In this document: positions 25,884 to 40,089 of the stretch, piece by piece
How the letters are laid out: each line of letters starts with the position of its first letter
How positions within the stretch are numbered: position 1 is the first letter of the stretch
From: Pagrus major
Taxonomy: Eukaryota; Chordata; Actinopteri; Spariformes; Sparidae
DNA length: 64,000 bases
Direction of reading: 5' to 3'
Assembly (NCBI RefSeq): GCF_040436345.1
Contig: NC_133215.1
Span: forward strand, 25,471,806 to 25,535,805
Translations under genes and position numbers: made by a program
The notes under the pieces: model-generated
Database searches by the model: none
What the model was told of the DNA's origin: nothing
Seen by the model: the letters and a program-made list of their open reading frames with translations, nothing else

Positions 25884-26310
25884 AATCAGCCACGACATTA
25901 AAAGGAGTAAGAAATAACACTGATCATCTTGTTACAATACATTGTTCTTCTGGGAGTACTTCCTCAGTCCTGGCCACTCGACACACACCACCCACCCAAA
26001 CACCATTGCAGGAAGATAACAGTGGCCTCTCAGCAGCACAATGTGCCCTGCCACACTGCAAAAACTACTCAGGAACGGCCTGAGGAACATGACAAAGAGC
26101 TCAAGGCGTCGACCTGGGCTGGATCCCGATCCGTGGAGGCCCCATCTTGCAACTCACAGGACTCAAATGATCTGCTGCCAGTGTCCTAGTGCCAGACACG
26201 ACGGGACACCCCGAGAGCTCCTGTGTCCATGCCTCGAAGGGTCAGAGCCAAGTCTGATGCTCAGTGGGGCCTCCGTGAATCAGACTTGTTCCGGCACATG
26301 CTGTGGATGC
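25884..26310 (+). mobile_element. Degenerate transposase-related repeat fragment
   Basis: Sequence starting 'aatcagccacgacattaaaa' is a terminus widespread in fish genomes. Inside, pieces translate in different frames to EHDKELKAST, RSVEAPSCNSQDSND and SMPRRVRAKSDAQW. These resemble the C-terminal end of Tc1/mariner-type transposases (a SMPRR...AV..A.GG pattern). Frame changes between the pieces show it is dead. Recognition is from memory of the family, so the class is uncertain. Confidence 0.5.
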
Positions 26311-27789
26311 TCTTACAGTGGAGTCACGCTAAGATGGGTTTGCTTAATGGTCAGTATGGCAGAGGAGGCACAAATACAGCAACAAATAACTCCGTCATTA
26401 TACAAATCAGAGTGTAAGACAGACGTGAACCTATCCCTCTTGTTTTTCCCTGTGTGCATGTGCATCTTTGGATTGACAGTGACAGATTTGATCTACTTTG
26501 CTTCATAATGTGCAGTGATCAGGTAAAAACAAAACAAAACAAAACAGTGATAAATGACCACACACGCTCCAGAAATTCTGGAGATTTTCCCATGCCGAGA
26601 AAGTGCTTATAGGGCACTAAGGCATGGTGTGCTTTTAACTCGGAGAGCGTGTGCTGAGAGCAGGATTACGATCTTGATAAATATGTGAGGAAACCTATCA
26701 ATGTTTAATCAACCTTCCTGCAGTCTTTAGAAGAGGCTCAACTCTTTTGGTGGATGGAAATCAAATTACTTCTCACGCAAAGCCTTCACAGAAACCATCT
26801 CTGTCTGCCACACATACTGCGTTTACAATAATACAGAAATCAAGGGAGGGTTTTTGGCAACATTATCCATGTTTAAATCTGCTCGTATTAGAGGTTTTTA
26901 CATATATTATTTATATATATATATATTTATACAGTTTGATCTTATAGCAGAGGGATATCTGTGAAACTGATGGATAACATCATAGATGACAATGAAAATG
27001 ACTTGATCTGGATATATCTGCAAGCAATTTCCTTCATTCAGTATAACCCCTAATGCTCTCAGGAGCCTCCATCATGCAGTGCAGGTCCTAATGCTCTGAA
27101 CTTGGCCCTGAGCATCGCCTCTGTTTCCTGCCTGCAACAAGCGAATGATTGACAGAGGGCGACACCTCCGTTCCCCAGAGTCTCGCATCGACCAGACAAA
27201 CATACAGGCTCTAAAACCCTGTAAGTGGCTTTGACTGCGGCATGTAGGCCTCGGCCCTCTGGGAGCCATAGAGGTCAATGGTCTGAAACGGGCTCGCAGT
27301 CACAGAGGACACTGTAGTGTGTTTTAAAATCCTTTCTTAAGCCTAAAATACTATTGACAGCGACAAGAAAATTCTCAACACTGTTGTTATTAAAAAACTA
27401 TTCCAGCCAATAAAGCTTTTGCGCTGGCTGTGCTGTCAGAAGTCTAATCTCTACATCTCTCCCTCATCTCTTGATTGCTCTCTCTCTCTTTCCATCACTC
27501 TCTCACACACACACAAACACACACAATCACTCCTCCATTAGGAACATAACACTACAAGGCTGTTTTGTCACTTTGTGCTTCACAGTGATCTAGCCTCAGG
27601 CACTGATAGCTCTCTGACCAAAAGAGGGGGAGGTTACTCTCTTTCTCTCTCTGTTGATTTTATGGCCTCCACCTCCAACAGCATGAATCTTTGTACCTGG
27701 CTTGATTCAACATCAGTTTGAATGATTTCCAACAGGCTGACTTTAATGGCTTTCAGGTATCATTTGCTTCCAGCAGCAGTGAGTCAGTC

Positions 27790-28050
27790 AATTTTCAGTT
27801 GTATTTATTGCTCAAAATTTTGAGGAGCCAAAACCGCACAGGAGTTGTTTGGCAGACTAAATGTTTATTCTGTGTCAGAAAATAGTGAAGACGCCTATTA
27901 CAATTTACCACAGCCTGAGGTGAAATTGCTTGTTTTGTCTGACAAAACAGTTTAAACCTCAGAAGATATTGAATTCACACGGAAAGCAACGCATTCTCAC
28001 ATTTGAGAAGCTGGAACCAGCAAATATTTGTCAATTTTGCTTCATAACCC
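27790..28050. repeat. Dispersed repeat, family F copy
   Basis: It contains 'ttctcacatttgagaagctg' followed by 'gaaccagcaaatatttgtc', the core shared with the copies at 8262, 22060 and 32985. It lies directly left of a MITE A copy. Confidence 0.45.
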
Positions 28051-28126
28051 TCTAAAGCCCTCTGGTGTCTGTCATTACTAGCTCGTGTTGTGAAGCCAGA
28101 CATGGATGAGACCCAAATAACTTCAA

Positions 28127-28468
28127 TTTAAAGGTGCACTATGTAGTTTTGGGAAAGAAAGAGAAAGATCTGCATTGACTGATTTTTTATGCCTAAATAA
28201 ACTAAATAAACAAACTCTCTTTGTTTCATGACTGAATAAACAAACTGACCTTAAAGGACAAGACAGTCTCATACTGTTTTACTTTGTTTATATGTGGCGG
28301 ACCCTGCCACCTTTCTAGCTCCAAACAGTGTTACTTAGCTGTACACAGCTTGTTTATCCAGTTATGGAAAAAAAAAATTGTGAGTTTGTATTATTACCTC
28401 ATTTATATTGTAAATATTGAAATTCTGAGTTTGAATTTCTTCTCCAAAACTACATAGTGCCCCTTTAA
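28127..28468. mobile_element. MITE family A copy 1
   Basis: Inverted ends TTTAAAGGTGCACTATGTAG (left) and ACTACATAGTGCCCCTTTAA (right) bound about 340 bp. The interior phrase 'atatgtggcggaccctgcca' also occurs in the other copies (44673, 53590) and as its complement in those at 57861 and 62090. There is no open frame. The TTTAAA at both ends may include a TTAA-like target duplication. Confidence 0.75.
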
Positions 28469-30525
28469 GTTTCTGGTGGTGATCTAGTCTTGTGTTTGAA
28501 TATCACACTGAGTGAACATATATAATGCTCGAGCAAGAATAATTTGATTTTAACAACCTTAAAACTACTTAATGGGTCTCATAGGGTAAAATGCTGTTAA
28601 ATACATACAGATAAATGCAGTTTATACTGTATGTGCGCATGTTTGTGTCTATGTATGTGCACGCGTGTAATTTATTTCACTCCAGGCCCACTACTCACAC
28701 ACTCTCACTTAAAGACTGCTGCTCCTCCAAGTAGGCCGGCCGGTGGCCTGGGGCTGGATTTTGGTTGCAGGCAGGGCGCATGGTGCCGCGAACAGGGGGA
28801 GTGGGTGTGTGGCTTTGTCAGGGCCCATCAGTGTCCTTGCTCTACTTACTCTGCATCAACACTTAAGGGTGCATGCATGGGTGTGTGTGTGTGTGTGTGT
28901 GTCTGAGAGAGAGAGCATGGGGGTTGCAAGCAAAAGAACATGCTGCCATAAGGGTTTTGGATGAGATGAGACGTATTGTGTGTGTGTGCGCTCATCACTG
29001 TGTGTTGTGAAAAATGTATATGGATAAATAAATGTAATGCTATAGGTTAAGGGTTAACTGTCTGTGTGTAATCAATGTGTACCCACACAAAGGAAATATG
29101 TGCTTAGAATATGAATGTACTCAGCAGTTAACAATACAGCAAAGGTCATTTTTTCTGAAGCAGCTGTTGAGAAAAACAAGTCTGGTGGTTTTGTAAGAAT
29201 GTTCAATAACATGAAGATATTATGAACTGTTGTGAACTGAGTGTTGTGCGGAAAAAACTTCACTTATGGTAACTAATACCCCAGGGGACGGGACAGCCGG
29301 TAAAGATCACATCCCGGGAGCCTGTGTAGGTGGCTAAAGCTCTAAAACAGCCTCCATCTGGACAAAACTTTATCTAGAAATGCAGAAAACAAGATCATGA
29401 AGTTGCTGGGAACTGTCAAATAACAGGAAATGATAGTGACTTGGGAGAAGGTCCGTTGAAGACGATGGAAAAAATGTGAGGGTGTGGAGATAATCAGTAA
29501 CACACATGGACAGTTTACAGTATGAACATTGTTAAAATTGTCCACAGGAAGTAAGGTTTTTTTTACTTTCATGAGTGCAATAAACCCTTAATTCCTGTAG
29601 CCTCTGAGTTCTTAGAGAGAACGGAGTTATCCTAACAGTACAGTTGATAGAAAGGGAAAAAGCCTCCACAGTGTACATGATGAAAAATACTCATTCTGTT
29701 GAGCCTTTTATGTCCTGTGTCTCGTGTGTGTGTGTACATGTGTGTGTCACGGTGGTCCTGGGGCTTTTGTTACAGTCTTGTTGGTTCAGTGGACTTAAAG
29801 AAGGCAGAGGTCTCTCTTCTCTTTCTAATGTGTGCGCATGTGTGTGTGTGTGTGGGTCCTGCACGGGCACAAGACTTTGAATGCATGTTGGACATTTGTT
29901 GAAGAGTGACCTAAATCTGTCTGCCATCATTACCTAACAAGAAGACGGAGAGAAAAAGGAAGTCGCAAATAAACACACGCTAGCACACATATGTATGTGT
30001 ACACCAGATCCACGTGCACACACTGCAGCAGCAGCAGATTGCTAAGCAGGGGGAAAAAAATAAATAAATGTGATGCCGTGCATGATGCAGTTGAGCCTCC
30101 ATCCTCCCTTCTGTCCGGGGCCAAGAGTTCAGTCTATATTAAGGAGTCATATTACTGTTGTTCTCTTGTGGCTCGCCCGCCTGCGTCCCGTATGTTCCCT
30201 CGTAAAATCTCCACAGTGCAGCGTCGCCCTCTGATCACCTGCGCCTCCAGTCGGCTGTTTACCTCGTTACCCCTGCTGGGGAAGAGATCTTCTCCACGAC
30301 ATCATTTATTCAGGATTACTGAAAAGTGGCCTAAGCTCCCTGCCTGACTCTGTTTGTGTGTGTGTGTTTGTGTTAATATATATGTGGGTGTGTGTGTGTG
30401 TGTGAGGATCGAAAGATTAAGACTCTTTTATGGGTCAGTAGCCACTGTTGCTCCTAGCTAATTACGGACTTAAAACACGTACTCACACGCACACGCACAG
30501 ATACACACTCGCCGTATCTCCTTGC

Positions 30526-30574
<49 letters not shown>

Positions 30575-30843
30575 CTCTCAGGCTGCACTGGGCTATCACC
30601 ATGGTAACAGCAGATTGAGGGACTTTTCGCTGCAACGATTGCTCAATTGTTATCTCTTTTTCTCTCTCTTTCTTCTCGGCCTGTCTCTCTATTATTCTGT
30701 CCTTCTCCCACCCTGCTGCGTTTTCTCACTCGTTCATTGTCAGTGTGTGTCGCCGACCATCCAACACACACACAGATCTGCACACAAGGAGAGGCCGCAG
30801 CTCTTCACTCTCAATCTCACACTTCCCCTCCTTCCTCCCACAG

Positions 30844-30963
30844 GCTCTCCTAACGTGGCTGCTGGTGTGACGTCCTAACTCTTCCTGCCCAGCATGGCTG
30901 TGTCACTGTGGTTCCTGGGGGTGTGTGCGCTCACTCTGGCTCACGTCGCCCCCTCCGGCCAAG
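30844..30963 (+). other. adgrl1: adgrl1 exon with start codon and signal peptide
   Basis: The acceptor CCCACAG ends at 30843. 50 nt of leader precede the ATG at 30894. The exon encodes 23 residues with a hydrophobic core ([12 protein letters not shown]) and ends in phase 1 before GTAAGAG. The next exon (33595) completes Gly/Ala and enters the lectin domain. Confidence 0.85.
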
Positions 30964-33900
30964 GTAAGAGCCCAGGCGCCAAGGTGGTGTCATAACGGGT
31001 GTTGATCCTGACACAGCAATCAGCAGTTTGGATCACAAATAAGGGAAGCAAAAGAATGAGCAATGTCATCAAACAAAAGCTTAGCAAAACATGTGGAGGG
31101 TGCAGCTCTCGGCCAAAGGGAGTGTTTCAGGAGAAGCGCCTGTAGCATCTAGTTAATAAACAATCAGTCATTCAGCACCACGGACAGTTACAGTACACCG
31201 GTAGCATACTGATCACACTGACGTGTTTGGTTTTAATGTGGCTTTAATCCGGACACAACAAAAGCACCTTTTCACGTGTTCAGGATGCTCAAGCTGATGT
31301 GAACAACCGGATTAAGGTAATGGTAATGTGATTTTCTCCAATAACCCTGCTTTACACGGATTAATATGGCAGTCAGGAGAGATGTGACAGCCTTCGAAGG
31401 ACAGAAAATAAAATCTTACACTTGTCAGGTTGTGTTTACCAAACGTCACATAGCCAGCAGCATAAGCCTTATCCTCCCCACTGACTTGAGACACAAGATA
31501 CTGCAATGTACCTACGCATCAGATCACATGTAGGTGTCACAGTGGAGGTGCTATGTGATTTATGTCAACAGTCGCACTCTGTTTTCATCTGGGAACCCTT
31601 CCAGCGTCAGCTTTCACACATGTCTGCATTAGAATTAAATTAAAATGAAATTAAATCACACCTGAGGTGTTAACAGTGCAAGAATATGTGATAGCTATAT
31701 GCTAACATTAAATGCTGATATGGGCTTGATTAGATAGAGATAATCACAGCATGGTGTTTGCATCACATTTATTGTGAGTGCAGCATCTTTGTAACATACC
31801 TGCCCATGATTGCGCAGGCTGATTGTATCCTTGTTACATGTATTCAAAGGGGAACACATCGTTTTTACATATAAAGGTTGGTGTAACTGCCCTTGGGAGT
31901 ACTATGATGCCATCAGGTTTCTCTCATTTTAAGGATTTTAGACCACAAATTCATGACATGCACATAGAAGGGACCATTATTATAAAAACAAAAGTCATAC
32001 TGGAATAAAACTAAAGTTATCGTTTTGAAATATTACTTTGAGGAAAAGTCACACCCACCTATTGTACTTTATTTGAATTTACATCTGTTACATCTCAAGG
32101 GTGGCCCCTCGAGATGTAGCATCTCATTTCAAGGGGGTCCTTTCGACACAAATATAAACAGAAATAGTATAACATGACAAACACTGCAAATACACAAACA
32201 CAGACAATTTGCTCACCCTCTCTCACCCACTCCCCAGCCCTTAACCCTTGTAGTACAAGAAACAATGAAATGCAATTTAAAAATGTAAGTACAGAAATAA
32301 AAATAAAATAAATAAATACAATGACCCAGGTAATCTCCAGTGATGTCACTCAGTGGCTAAGATGCATTGTGGGTAATGTAGCTGACCATTTGTTTTTAAA
32401 CTGTCCATAATGAGTCCAACAGAGTTATAGGAGTGCAATGCTTGACTAGTGGACTGCTTTTTTAGACCCTGCTGTCTACATGTAACTTCCTCTGGAGCAA
32501 CAAAAGGCTTTATACTACTTTTGAACCTAAATGAACCTAATTACATTCCATCACTGCAAGAGAAAAAAGTCAGGATATTTCAGCCTCTCTGCTGCTTTTG
32601 ACCACTTTTTAGCCGTGCTAGCAGTGTGGCTTGATGGATGGCATGTTGCCTTTAATCACTTTGCTCCACAGTGAAGTGACTCAGCAACTAACAGATGGAT
32701 TGCCATGAAATTTTTATGCAGGCTTTCATGGTCCCCAGAGGACAAATATTAAAGACCCCCTCCATTGAAAATGTTTAGTTTTTAACCTTGTTAACCTGTC
32801 CATGTTTTTTTTATATTATACAAGACATATCATGAGCAAAATATCCAGTCAACGCCATGGCTGAGCATTTCTGCTTTAGAAATGCAGTCAGACAGCCAGG
32901 GTTTCATATGTCACAAACCTAAGGAACCAATCCCGTGGTCCGTCTCATTAACACGCCGTTGCTGGGAAACAAGCTGTATTCAGAAGAAGTCACTGCTGAT
33001 TATTTTCACGATTAATTGTTAAGTCTATAAAATGTCAAAAAATAGTGACAAATGTTCATCACAATTTCTCACAGCCCAAAGTGACCTCTTTTAACTGCTT
33101 CTTTTGGTTGTCGAATAGTCCAAATCACAAAGACTCTTCATTTACTGTCATTAATGACAAAGAAAAGCAACAAATCCTCACATTTAAGAGGCTGGAAAAC
33201 AGCAAATGTTTTTGCTTGAAAAATGACTTAAACGATTAATTGATTATCAAAATACTTAATAGGTGATTAATTTTCTTTAGATCGACTGATTGTTACAGCT
33301 CTAGGCCTTAGATTCTACCTCTCCTGAGTCCTCCGACATTATGGAAGTGCAGTATTAAATAGTTAGATTACCCCTTTGGCTTATCATACAGGCTGCTACA
33401 AATCACATTATCCACTCTTCCTACGAAGAGATAAAAGCAACTTTGACAGAACATAACGATTTCTGTCAACTGGATTCTCCAGCTCATTGCAGTCTGAAGA
33501 CATATTAAATGCTAATTGTCCTTAAATTGCTCTTTTCTCTCCAACCCTCGACCTCATCTTACTTCCCCCCCATCTCCTCCAACTCCATGAGCAGCTATGT
33601 CCCGGGCCGCCATGCCGTTTGGTCTCCTGCGCAGGGAGCTGGCGTGCGAGGGTTACCCCATAGAGCTACGCTGCCCAGGTAGTGACGTGGTTATGGTGGA
33701 GACCGCCAACTATGGACGCACCGATGACAAGATCTGTGACGCAGACCCCTTCCAAATGGAGAACACACAGTGTTACCTCCCCGATGCACTAAAGATTATG
33801 GCCCAGAGGTGTGTATGCGCTTGGTTTGTATTCTGTGTTTGTACAAGAGCTTAAACTTAAATTATACAGCAAAGATGCGAATTGTAATGTCATTTGTGTA

Positions 33901-35104
33901 CGTGCAAACATCTTGGAAGCAGTGTAACCAATCAATAAGAGCATCTACTGTTTCGTACATACAGCGTGTGTGCACTGCTGCAAAACATACATGTGGATTC
34001 ATGTCAGAGGAAACGTTAGACGAAGCCAATGCTTGTGTTGTAAGTCGTGTGCGCGTGCAGTAATCTCTCCAGCTGGGTCTGAGTGCCTGGCTGCACCATT
34101 AGCTGTGTACTCAGCAGTGTTTTCCTAGAAGAACTGATCAATATTTAGCGAGTGGGAGAGGGAGAGCAGACAAATGGAGTGTCCTTTGCTTCCCCTTTCC
34201 TGTCCGTTAATCACTCTCCTTCCCTCCTTTGTTTTCTCATTCTATCATCCATCCATCCATCCATCCATCCATCCATCCATCCATCCTCTGTCCTCCAGGT
34301 GTAACAACAGGACTCAGTGTGTGGTGGTCGCCGGGGTCGACGTCTTCCCAGACCCCTGTCCTGGAACATACAAGTACCTGGAGATCCAGTACGAGTGTGT
34401 CCCTTACAGTGAGTATGCATTCATATAAATACATAAATAAACACACAACATACAGTACACACACACACAGACATGATTACATGAAATTATGTGCATGTGC
34501 ATGCAAAACCACAGCAATTTAACCTATTTTTGTCGAGCTACATTTTAGGTTGAAGGTGTTTTTTATGTTCTAATAACCTCTGATGTCGACTGTATCCCTG
34601 AGAGATTGATGGATAGAAAGGTGTTTTTTTTCTCAGGGAGTGCGTGCGTGCGTGCGTGCGTGCGTGCATGCGTGCGTGCGTGTGTGTGTGTGTGTGTGTA
34701 TGTGTGAAATACGAAAAGAAAGTTGGATGGAGAAAGTGCAGAGAGGGAAACTGTAGTGCATTTGCATACTGTGTGTCGTCTGTGTGTGCGCGAGTATGCG
34801 AGAGTGCGCGGATGCACTCGCGCGTGCATGCGTGTGTGTTTTCTTTTTCAGATTCACGCCACAGGAGTTGCTCTCTTTTCTCCACAGGAGCCTGATTGAG
34901 GGAAGGAGAGATCAGGGGGGAAGAGGTGGAGGGAGGGATAAGGGGGAGGATGGGGCGGGGAGGGGAGGGCAGGGGGGAGGAGAAGAGAGGAGAGGAGAGG
35001 AGGGGAGGGGAGTATGCTGGGACTCCTTTCGTGCTTCTTCTTTCTTTTATGTGAACTATAATGTTTGTGGTGAGAATGAGATCCAAAGTCTTTATCTGTG
35101 CAAT

Positions 35105-35152
<48 letters not shown>

Positions 35153-35758
35153 TCCTTCTTGCCTTCTTTCCTTCTTTCTTTCTTTCTTTTTCTCTTGCTT
35201 GCTTTCTTGCTTCTCTTTACTTCCCTTCTTTCACCCTCTGACTTCTCTTTCTTTCTCTCCCTCTTTTTTTTCCTATGCTTGAGTAGAAGTGGACCAAAAA
35301 GGTAAAGACAATACATTGTAGCATCTTGATCTCTCCTTACCCCGACCCCCCTCTTTTTCTCTCCTTCTCTTCCTCTCTCCTACCATTTCTCTCTTCCTCC
35401 TACCCTAGGACGTTGTTTCGTAGTCATGCTGGATGTTGCCCCCCTTTATTCATTTCCTCCTCGGTTATTATTTTCTTTTCCCCCCATATTATCCATCTCT
35501 TGTTGTATGGAAACCCGTCCTTTTATCCAGTTTTATGCAGGTTCTGCACATCTCTTTCTCTTTCTTCCTTTCTGTCTCTCTCTCTCTGCAGTTTCCTCCC
35601 TTCTTCTTCTCCTCTTGCACCTGGTCGATCTCTCTGTCTCTTATTTCTCTCCCTCGGTCTCTCTGTGCACACACAAACATAAACACAACTGCTCACGCAA
35701 ACATAAACATAATCTTCTATGCTCTCTCTGCTCTATTTCCTTTACACACACAAGCACC

Positions 35759-35829
<71 letters not shown>

Positions 35830-38800
35830 TCCTTCAAATCCTTCCTTCAAATCCTTCCTTCTTGTCCGATCATCCTCATCATGCTTATTTTCCCTTTTCT
35901 TCCCTTATAGGAAGAGCCCCTTATTTATCTTCATAGGAAAAATAAGACCAAATGTGTGTGATTATTTATCCGTCTGGATGTGTGCTTACCAAGCACTGCT
36001 TATGTGTGTGAGTGTGTGTGCATGCCTTCTTGCATGCCAGTGTGAGACTGTACAGTATACATATGTGTCCATACAGTTATTGACATGTGGGGTGGACCAA
36101 TCGTTGTGCCCGGCGTAAACTAACCTGCCCTCTCATTCACTTCAAGGCAAAATTTAGCCCCGCCTTCTGCGTCCCTGATTCTACCTCACACTCTTTTTCA
36201 CTCTTTTTGCACTAACCCACAAACACACACACACACATATGCACACATGCATACACACACAAAGCACATAAATCCTCTCACACACCTTTCATTGCAGTGT
36301 CCCTGTTGTATTACTCACCACACACACACGAACAGTGTGTGATTTCAACACTTAAACGTCTCTTCTGTTGCTTGTCTCTCGGGTTCAGCACAGGTGTTTT
36401 AAACCCCTCTCTCTTTTTCTCTTCATTCCTTTTTCTTCTTGCTGCATCAAATGCATCTAATTCAATCCATTTTTCATGCATCGATCCATTTTCTCTCTGC
36501 ACCTGCCTCCACTATATTTCCACTCTTTTCTCCCCCTGCTCTTCTTCTTCTTGCTCCTTCTCTCTTCTTTTCTCTCTCACATCCTGCTGTCTACCCCTCC
36601 TAACTCCCATCTTCCAGTTTTCGTGTGTCCCGGCTCGCTGCTCAGCATCCAGCCGGCCTCCTCTCTCCTGGAGGCGGAGCATCAGTCGGGGGCGTGGTGT
36701 AAGGACCCCCTGCAGGCTGGTGACAGGCTGTACGTCATGCCGTGGACGCCATATAGGACAGAGGTGCTGTACGAGTACGCCTCGTGGGACGACTACCGAC
36801 AGAACAGAGTCACCACCACATATAAGTGAGTAATGTCCACGGTGTGTAGATGTGTTAATTAATTTATGAGGCTCTTTTGAATTTTTGACTTTCTGAAACA
36901 GAAATTTGAAGATGTGACCTCGGGCTGTGGAATCTTGAAATAAAATAAAAAATAGTTGTTAGTTGCAGGCTTTGGGGGCTGATTTCATATTCGGTAACGT
37001 TAAAGTGCAATGTGTAAAAATTTTGGTTGAAAACATTCAAAACGTCACTGGAATTATCAATAGAATGTGTGAGGTAATAACAGCTTTAACATTACGACAA
37101 CTACGTATTATGTTGAAAAGCATGTTTAGCATGCTAACCAGCTAGCCCTGGCTTTAAACAGTGTGCACATGCAGGAGGAATTCACAGGAAACTACACATG
37201 TAAATGAGTAGCTGTCAATTTAAGGTCATTTCTAATGAAACTGTTGGACTCATGCTATTAAAACATTAAAGGTGTTGCCACATCAACCAGGACAGAAATC
37301 TAAAGGATTTCAACTTTAAACGTCTGAAAAAACATCCGTAGATAATATTTATGAGTATTACTAAACCAGTGGGCTGACGTGAGCAAACAAAAAAAGCACA
37401 AATTCAAAAATCTTTCATGTCACTTAACCAAAACTGTTGTCACTTGAGAAAATCGTTTTTTTTTTTACCTTTAATTTGCTTTTAATAATATGTATTACAT
37501 TCTAATATAAATAGCATAAATTTGCATGTGCAGTTCATATTTTTTTTCTCATTCTGTGTCATAGGTTGCCGAGCCGCGTGGACGGTACTGGTTTTGTGGT
37601 GTACGACGGCGCCGTGTTTTACAACAAGGAGCGAACGCGTAACCTGGTCAAGTACGACCTGCGGACACGCATCAAGAGCGGCGAAGCAGTGGTGGTCAAT
37701 GCCAACTACCACGACACCTCTCCGTACCGCTGGGGAGGGAAGTCAGACATTGATCTGGCGGTGGACGAGAACGGCCTTTGGGTGATCTACTCTACTGAAG
37801 CCAATAATGGACGCATCGTAGTCAGCCAGGTGCAGTGGAAGCAATGAAAGCAGATAATGATTAAAAAGACACAAGAAGGAATGTTTTAATTAGAGTCCTC
37901 TCATCTTCTCACGTCTTTTCTGTCTTCCAGGTGAATCCGTACACCCTGCGCTTCGAGGGTACGTGGGCCACCGGCTTTGACAAGCGCGGGGCGAGCAACG
38001 CCTTCATGGCCTGTGGCGTGCTCTACGCTGTGCGCTCCGTCTTCCAGGATGATGAGGGGCAGGCGGAGGGCCGAGTTGGCAGCGACATGGTGGTTTATGC
38101 CTACGACACCAGCCGTGGACAGGAGCTGCCCGTTCAAATACCATTCCCCAACCCTTACCAGTACATCTCCTCCATAGACTACAACCCCAGAGACAACCAG
38201 CTGTACGTGTGGAATAACTACTACGTGCTGAGATACCCGCTACAGTTTACGCCGCCACCGCCCACTAAAGGTATGTGGAACAAGTGCACTTCTGTATTTG
38301 GACATATGTGATGTAACAAGGGAATCAGCAGTGTTTCCTTCCCTCCAGGTCCCCTCTCCTCTCTGATGACGACCGTACGCTCCTACACGGCCACCGTCGC
38401 GCTGACCCCAGTGCGACCATCGGCCTCTCACCCAATAGGCGTCATCAACCGAGGGCCCTTTGATCAGCGGCCGATCACAGCCATGGTCCCTCTGACCCCA
38501 CGTCCACCTCTGCGTGTCCCCTTGGCTCCAGGGAGCCCCGGTCAGGTGGGCGGATGTGAGGGCCGGGTGGCACGAGGGGTGCAGTGGCCACCCACGCTGA
38601 AGGGAGAGACAGTGGAGAGGCCCTGCCCTAAAGGGTCACTGGGTAGGTGGTGCCCATGTGTGTGTGTGCAGCATGCCAGTTTCTGTGTTGTGTTGTGTGT
38701 GTGTGTGGTATTTGCATGTGTGTGTCTATATCTTGTTTCCCTTTGAAATGTAGTCGAATGTCCTCTCTTTGAACTCGCCTTCAGATGAGAGAGAAGAAGA

Positions 38801-40057
38801 AAGTAGTGTTGGGAGAAGCTGGGTTCGTCCACTCTTCCTCTCGCTGTGCAGCTGTCTTCAGCCCAGCGCTCCCTCGGAGGAAAAGCTGTTATGCTGATTA
38901 TGTAGATAAGCCTGTGGAGCATTTTGCCTCGTCCTAATCATGTTGAATGGCTTGGACATGGTTTCAGCACAGAGATGATAATTACACTGGGAATAATCTT
39001 ATGTTAAATCTGGTTTAGAACTGAAGACGGGTGTCCTATGTTTACACTTACACTGGCAGAACTGGTGTATAACAGACACTCTAGTATTATATGTATTATT
39101 ATATATATATAAACACAATAAGTTTCTTTTTCTTTTTTTTTTCTTTCTTGCACTATATAAGAATTGGCCATCTGTTGACTTCACACGGCCAACAAATAAG
39201 GGCAGCATATCACCAGTGACTATTGTGTTCATACATCCATGACTGAAGCTACTGTTAGCTTGGTTAGCCATACATTCTTTACAATTTATAAAATTCTTAC
39301 ATGAAACAATTAAACGGATCAGATAAAGCACAACACTTAACTAGCTTTGAATTATCACCTGACTGTTGCTGTGCGGTGCTTTTTAGCCTCGTGTAGCTTA
39401 TAATTTTTTTTTTTAGGGAAATGCAAGGTTCAGTCTCAGCGCTCTAAGCATCATCATTTCCAGCAGCAGCTCTGCCCCGCCCTCGGCCAAACAGACATGC
39501 TGCTCTTTTTGATAGACTGAGAGCAGAGATCAAACAGCGATGTAATTTTGTGAAGTCACTTCACACTGTTATTGGCAGGGGGCAACTCACCCACTGCCCG
39601 AAGGCTGACACCCAGAAACATCCTGAACGCAGCAAAATACTGAGATCAGTTAAAACAATCCTGCATAGTATACCCTTCATGAAGTGACAGTTCATCTAAA
39701 AGACACATTTAATTGTTGGTTTTTGTTATTAACTGGTAAAAAAAATGTAGTAGCTATATTTGGTCGTCCTGTAAGGGTAAAAGACACATGGAAAAACATG
39801 TGCAGGGAGAAAATACAAAGTGACAGACGACTTCAGGACCTTTTAACACAAACTGTTCTTTCTCTCTCTGTCTGTCTGCACCACCCTGTCTGTCTCTGCA
39901 GGTATAGCCTCCTATCAGTGCATGCAGTCTCCAGTGGGTTGGAGCTCCAGAGGGCCTGACCTTTCCAACTGCACCTCTCCCTGGGTCAGCCAAATTGCAC
40001 AGAAGGTTAGTCACACATTCACACAAACACATTTACACACATTTACACACACACGCA

Positions 40058-40089
<32 letters not shown>

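Larger units (their letters stand above)
20702..30843 (+). other. Presumed adgrl1 intron 1, no coding exon recognised
   Basis: About 10 kb. It holds a (GCT)n tract near 20809-20835, many CA/GT tracts (21121-21161, 21471-21494, 21647-21682, 21802-21846, 28880-28902), a 79-bp (TA)n array at 25549-25627, a degenerate transposon at 25884-26310, family F copies near 22060-22500 and 27790-28050, and a MITE A copy at 28127-28468. The stretch at 30120-30330 is richer in CpG and might hold an alternative leader exon, but nothing decisive is seen. Confidence 0.5.
34409..36617 (+). other. adgrl1 intron region flanking splice-site-A microexon
   Basis: It contains a (GCGT/GT)n tract at about 34640-34702, a G-rich GGA tract at 34900-35010, and very long C/T-rich sequence from 35100 to 35900 with two (CTTT)n arrays. 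The 15-nt microexon lies between those arrays. Large open frames here are products of low-complexity sequence. Confidence 0.65.

Noticed and set aside
26041-26508. 155-codon + frame considered as a gene
   Set aside because: Part of a frameshifted, transposase-derived repeat; the recognisable pieces lie in different frames.
34538-35086. 182-codon minus-strand frame
   Set aside because: Made of [10 protein letters not shown]-type peptides from GT/GCGT repeats and a G-rich tract; no homology and intronic to adgrl1.
35061-35936. Overlapping open frames of up to 230 codons on + and - strands
   Set aside because: These are translations of (CTTT)n arrays (FLSFFLSF and KERKKERK patterns) inside an adgrl1 intron, not genes.
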